Source: Bacteroidota bacterium
GTDB taxonomy: Bacteria > Bacteroidota > Bacteroidia > Chitinophagales > LD1
Direction: 5' to 3'
Length of the DNA: 14,971 bases
Assembly (NCBI GenBank): GCA_028288545.1
Contig: JAQBNQ010000619.1
Span: forward strand, 1 to 14,971
Shown: positions 13,149-14,971 of the stretch, one piece after another
Layout of the letters: the number at the start of each line of letters is the position of its first letter
How positions within the stretch are numbered: position 1 is the stretch's first letter
Notes under the pieces: model-generated
Told to the model about the DNA's origin: nothing
Seen by the model: the letters and a program-made list of their open reading frames with translations, nothing else
Databases searched by the model: none
Program-made: the position numbers and the translations under genes

Positions 13149-13766
13149 TTAAGTTAACCCTATCAAAGGGTCGTATTCCTCAACCGCTTTACCTATAAAA
13201 TTCCAGACATCCTCACGGCCAACATTTCTTTCAGCCGAACTGATAAACATGGGTGGCAACTCCTCCCAGCTTTTTAAAAGCGTATTCTGAAACGTTTGCA
13301 CGTTGGTACTCACCTCTTTACTACCCGGCTTATCGGCCTTGGTAAAAATGATGATAAAAGGAACACTGTTATTGGCCATCCATTGCAAAAAACCAAGGTC
13401 AACTTTTTGTGGCGGTATCCTCGAATCAATCAGCAAACACACGTACTGCAACTGTTTTCTCTTCAAAATATAATTGCGGATCATGTTATTCCATTGGTTG
13501 CGTTTTTCTTTCGAAACCTTCGCGTAACTATAGCCTGGCAAATCCACCAAATGAAATTTGCCGTTTATTTCAAAGTAATTAATAGTGGATGTTTTGCCGG
13601 GAGTATTCGACACTTTAGAAAGCGCCTTTCTGCCACACAAATAATTAATAAGGGCTGATTTACCTACGTTGGAGCGACCTATAAAAGCAAATTCGGGTAT
13701 TGGTACATCCGGACATTTTTCAACCTCAACATAACTGGCCTTATACTCCGACGATTTAATTAACAT
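13149..13766 (-). CDS. engB: Ribosome biogenesis GTPase EngB (YsxC/YihA)
   Basis: A 205-residue TrmE-Era-EngA-like GTPase needed for assembly of the large ribosomal subunit. All G motifs are present: G1 GRSNVGKS (30-37), G2 TPGKTSTINYF (55-65), G3 DLPGYSYAK (75-83; most relatives have DLPGYGYAK), G4 TKADK (142-146) and G5 SSAE (176-179). The N terminus SSEYKASYVEVEKCPDVPIPEFAFIG is the usual approach to G1, and the length is standard, which supports the ATG at 13764-13766. It follows the potassium channel gene by 61 bases on the same strand and could share its transcript. Confidence 0.96.
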   Translation of the reverse strand: MLIKSSEYKASYVEVEKCPDVPIPEFAFIGRSNVGKSALINYLCGRKALSKVSNTPGKTSTINYFEINGKFHLVDLPGYSYAKVSKEKRNQWNNMIRNYILKRKQLQYVCLLIDSRIPPQKVDLGFLQWMANNSVPFIIIFTKADKPGSKEVSTNVQTFQNTLLKSWEELPPMFISSAERNVGREDVWNFIGKAVEEYDPLIGLT

Positions 13767-13827
13767 GGCACGAAGTTAATGAAATACGCCTCTCCAGCCT
13801 CAGTTGCGTTGTAATTGCCTTGAAAAA

Positions 13828-14820
13828 TCAGGAAAGCAAGTGAGCCGCTTTGTCTATCTGCTCTTTGGAGCCCATTACAATAAGCCTGTGACCCGGACGA
13901 ATAACGGTTTTGCCAATAGGGTTCAATTGATACTCGCCATTAGCTGTTTTTATACCCAATACGGTAGCACCCGTTTTATTCCAGGTATCCAGTTCTTCAA
14001 GTGTTGCAGTTTTATTGGAAGTCACTTCTGTAATATCAAAATGTTCGGTGTTTTGGGTTGACATCAGGTCAACAAATTCCTTTATATCGGGACTTACCAC
14101 CAGGTTGGCCATGTGGGCACCGCCAATTTTATCAGGCATAATTACATTGGTGGCACCGGCAATCTGAATTTTTTTAAGGGACGAATCGTTCGAAGCGCGG
14201 CTGATGATCCGGATATGAGGATTCAATTCGCGGGCAGATAATACGAGGAACAAATTAGAGGCGTCATCAGGTAGTGTTGCAAGCAAGGCGCTTGCATTTT
14301 TTATTCCGGCTTCAAGCAGGGCCTCATCACGTGTTGCATCATCTTCAATATAAAAGTTAACCGGAAACGACACATCATTTTTCCTGAACGGCTCTTTCTC
14401 CACCACTACAAAATCGCGTTTGCCACGGTTAAAAATCCGGGCCGCTTCCCTGCCGTTACGTCCAAAGCCACAAATAATAACATGGCCCTCCAGTTTACTT
14501 ATAGCATCTTTCATCTTGTACGTTTTATAAGTTTTAATAAATTCTCCATCCAAAAAAAAGCGTGTAAGCAGTGAAATAAGATAGGCGAAGGTTCCAAGGT
14601 TAGCCAGTATAAGAAATATGGTAAATATCCTTCCGCCGTCGCTTAATGGTCTTACCTCGGCATAACCCACCGTTGAAAGAGTAATAACCGTCATGTACAC
14701 TGCCTCCAGTAAGGTGTAATGCTCAATTACCATGTAACCGGTTGTACCCACCATTACTATGGCCAGAAACACCAGTATGGAAACATATAACTTGTAAAAA
14801 GCCCGGCCTGGTAAACTCAT
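13828..14820 (-). CDS. Two-TM potassium channel with RCK (TrkA-N/TrkA-C) domain
   Basis: A 330-residue MthK-like channel subunit (MthK is about 336). Order: TM1 (about 11-32), pore helix and filter (about 37-56), TM2 (about 64-90), RCK N-lobe (about 112-235) with the Rossmann motif GFGRNG (118-123), DD at 160-161 and LPDDASNLF (183-191), then the RCK C-lobe (about 258-330). Four subunits should form a K+ pore in the inner membrane, gated by a ligand bound to the RCK ring. The selectivity filter reads TVGYAE (50-55): the last glycine of the canonical TVGYG is Ala54. A Met at 103, directly before the RCK domain, is where MthK has an internal start (Met107) for soluble RCK subunits. It lies 8 bases after the LuxR-type gene stop, so the two look cotranscribed. 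Confidence 0.9.
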   Translation of the reverse strand: MSLPGRAFYKLYVSILVFLAIVMVGTTGYMVIEHYTLLEAVYMTVITLSTVGYAEVRPLSDGGRIFTIFLILANLGTFAYLISLLTRFFLDGEFIKTYKTYKMKDAISKLEGHVIICGFGRNGREAARIFNRGKRDFVVVEKEPFRKNDVSFPVNFYIEDDATRDEALLEAGIKNASALLATLPDDASNLFLVLSARELNPHIRIISRASNDSSLKKIQIAGATNVIMPDKIGGAHMANLVVSPDIKEFVDLMSTQNTEHFDITEVTSNKTATLEELDTWNKTGATVLGIKTANGEYQLNPIGKTVIRPGHRLIVMGSKEQIDKAAHLLS

Positions 14821-14828
14821 TATAAATT

Positions 14829-14971
14829 CTATAGTTGAATAAATCCTCTTTTAGCTGCGTTCAATACCAAACCCACCGAATTTTTAGCCCCGAATTTTTC
14901 CAGCAGTTTTTGTTTAACCGACTCGATAGTTCTGATGCCCAGAAAAAGCTTTTCTGCCACCTCGGCATTGC
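14829..14971 (-). CDS. C-terminal end of a LuxR/NarL-type transcription regulator, truncated by window edge
   Basis: On the minus strand the frame is open from base 14969 to a TAG at 14829-14831 and encodes 46 residues: NAEVAEKLFLGIRTIE, SVKQKLLEKFGAKNSV and GLVLNAAKRGFIQL. This is the second half of a LuxR-type helix-turn-helix: 'xxEVAxxLFLxxRTIE' is the turn and recognition-helix entry, and 'KLLEKFGAKNSVGLV' the following helix. In Bacteroidota this ending usually belongs to NarL/FixJ response regulators, but the receiver domain would lie outside the window and cannot be checked. The potassium channel gene starts 8 bases downstream, so the regulator's transcript probably includes the channel. 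Confidence 0.85.
   Translation of the reverse strand, partial: NAEVAEKLFLGIRTIESVKQKLLEKFGAKNSVGLVLNAAKRGFIQL

Overview
The window looks like chromosomal DNA of a member of the Bacteroidota, probably a Chitinophagales/Sphingobacteriales-type bacterium. Evidence: two secreted proteins end in type IX secretion (T9SS) sorting domains, there is a WG-repeat lipoprotein/periplasmic-type protein and a DUF3494 ice-binding-like protein, and two upstream regions carry matches to the Bacteroidota promoter pattern (TTTG, 19 bases, TAnnTTTG). No rRNA, tRNA, CRISPR array or insertion sequence was seen, and no gene-free stretch exceeds 300 bases.

Layout. Left edge (1-501, +): 3' part of a monofunctional peptidoglycan glycosyltransferase (mtgA). 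512-3004 (-): a large secreted serine protease of the lysyl endopeptidase (Lys-C / Achromobacter protease I) type with a T9SS tail. 3161-3721 (-): a thioredoxin/peroxiredoxin-like protein, separated from the protease by a GTTTAC/AACCG-rich repeat tract. 3877-4806 (+): a secreted protein of unknown function. 4852-5765: a small accessory patch, with a translationally coupled pair (80-aa protein plus nucleotidyltransferase, toxin-antitoxin-like), flanked on one side by a remnant matching the 3' end of the neighbouring WG-repeat gene. 5766-7589 (-): the WG-repeat protein.

The core of interest is 7627-11230 (-): clpS, then an acyl-CoA dehydrogenase fused at its C terminus to an SCP2 sterol-carrier domain, then, after a terminator, an alpha-methylacyl-CoA racemase fused at its N terminus to a related SCP2 domain. 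Catalytic residues assign the racemase (His263/Asp293/Glu378 at the spacing of the mycobacterial enzyme) and the dehydrogenase (Glu242 in a QLERL motif, long-chain/isovaleryl type). Together they suggest a lipid-carrier-tethered module for oxidising alpha-methyl-branched acyl-CoAs, with the same parts list (AMACR, acyl-CoA dehydrogenase/oxidase, SCP2) as animal peroxisomal branched-chain oxidation. That functional link is inference.

Right side: a tandem DUF3494 secreted protein (11467-13083, +), convergent with engB (13149-13766, -) across a bidirectional terminator; then a two-TM potassium channel with an RCK domain and an altered selectivity filter (13828-14820, -), preceded by the C-terminal end of a LuxR-type regulator (14829-14971, -) that runs off the window.
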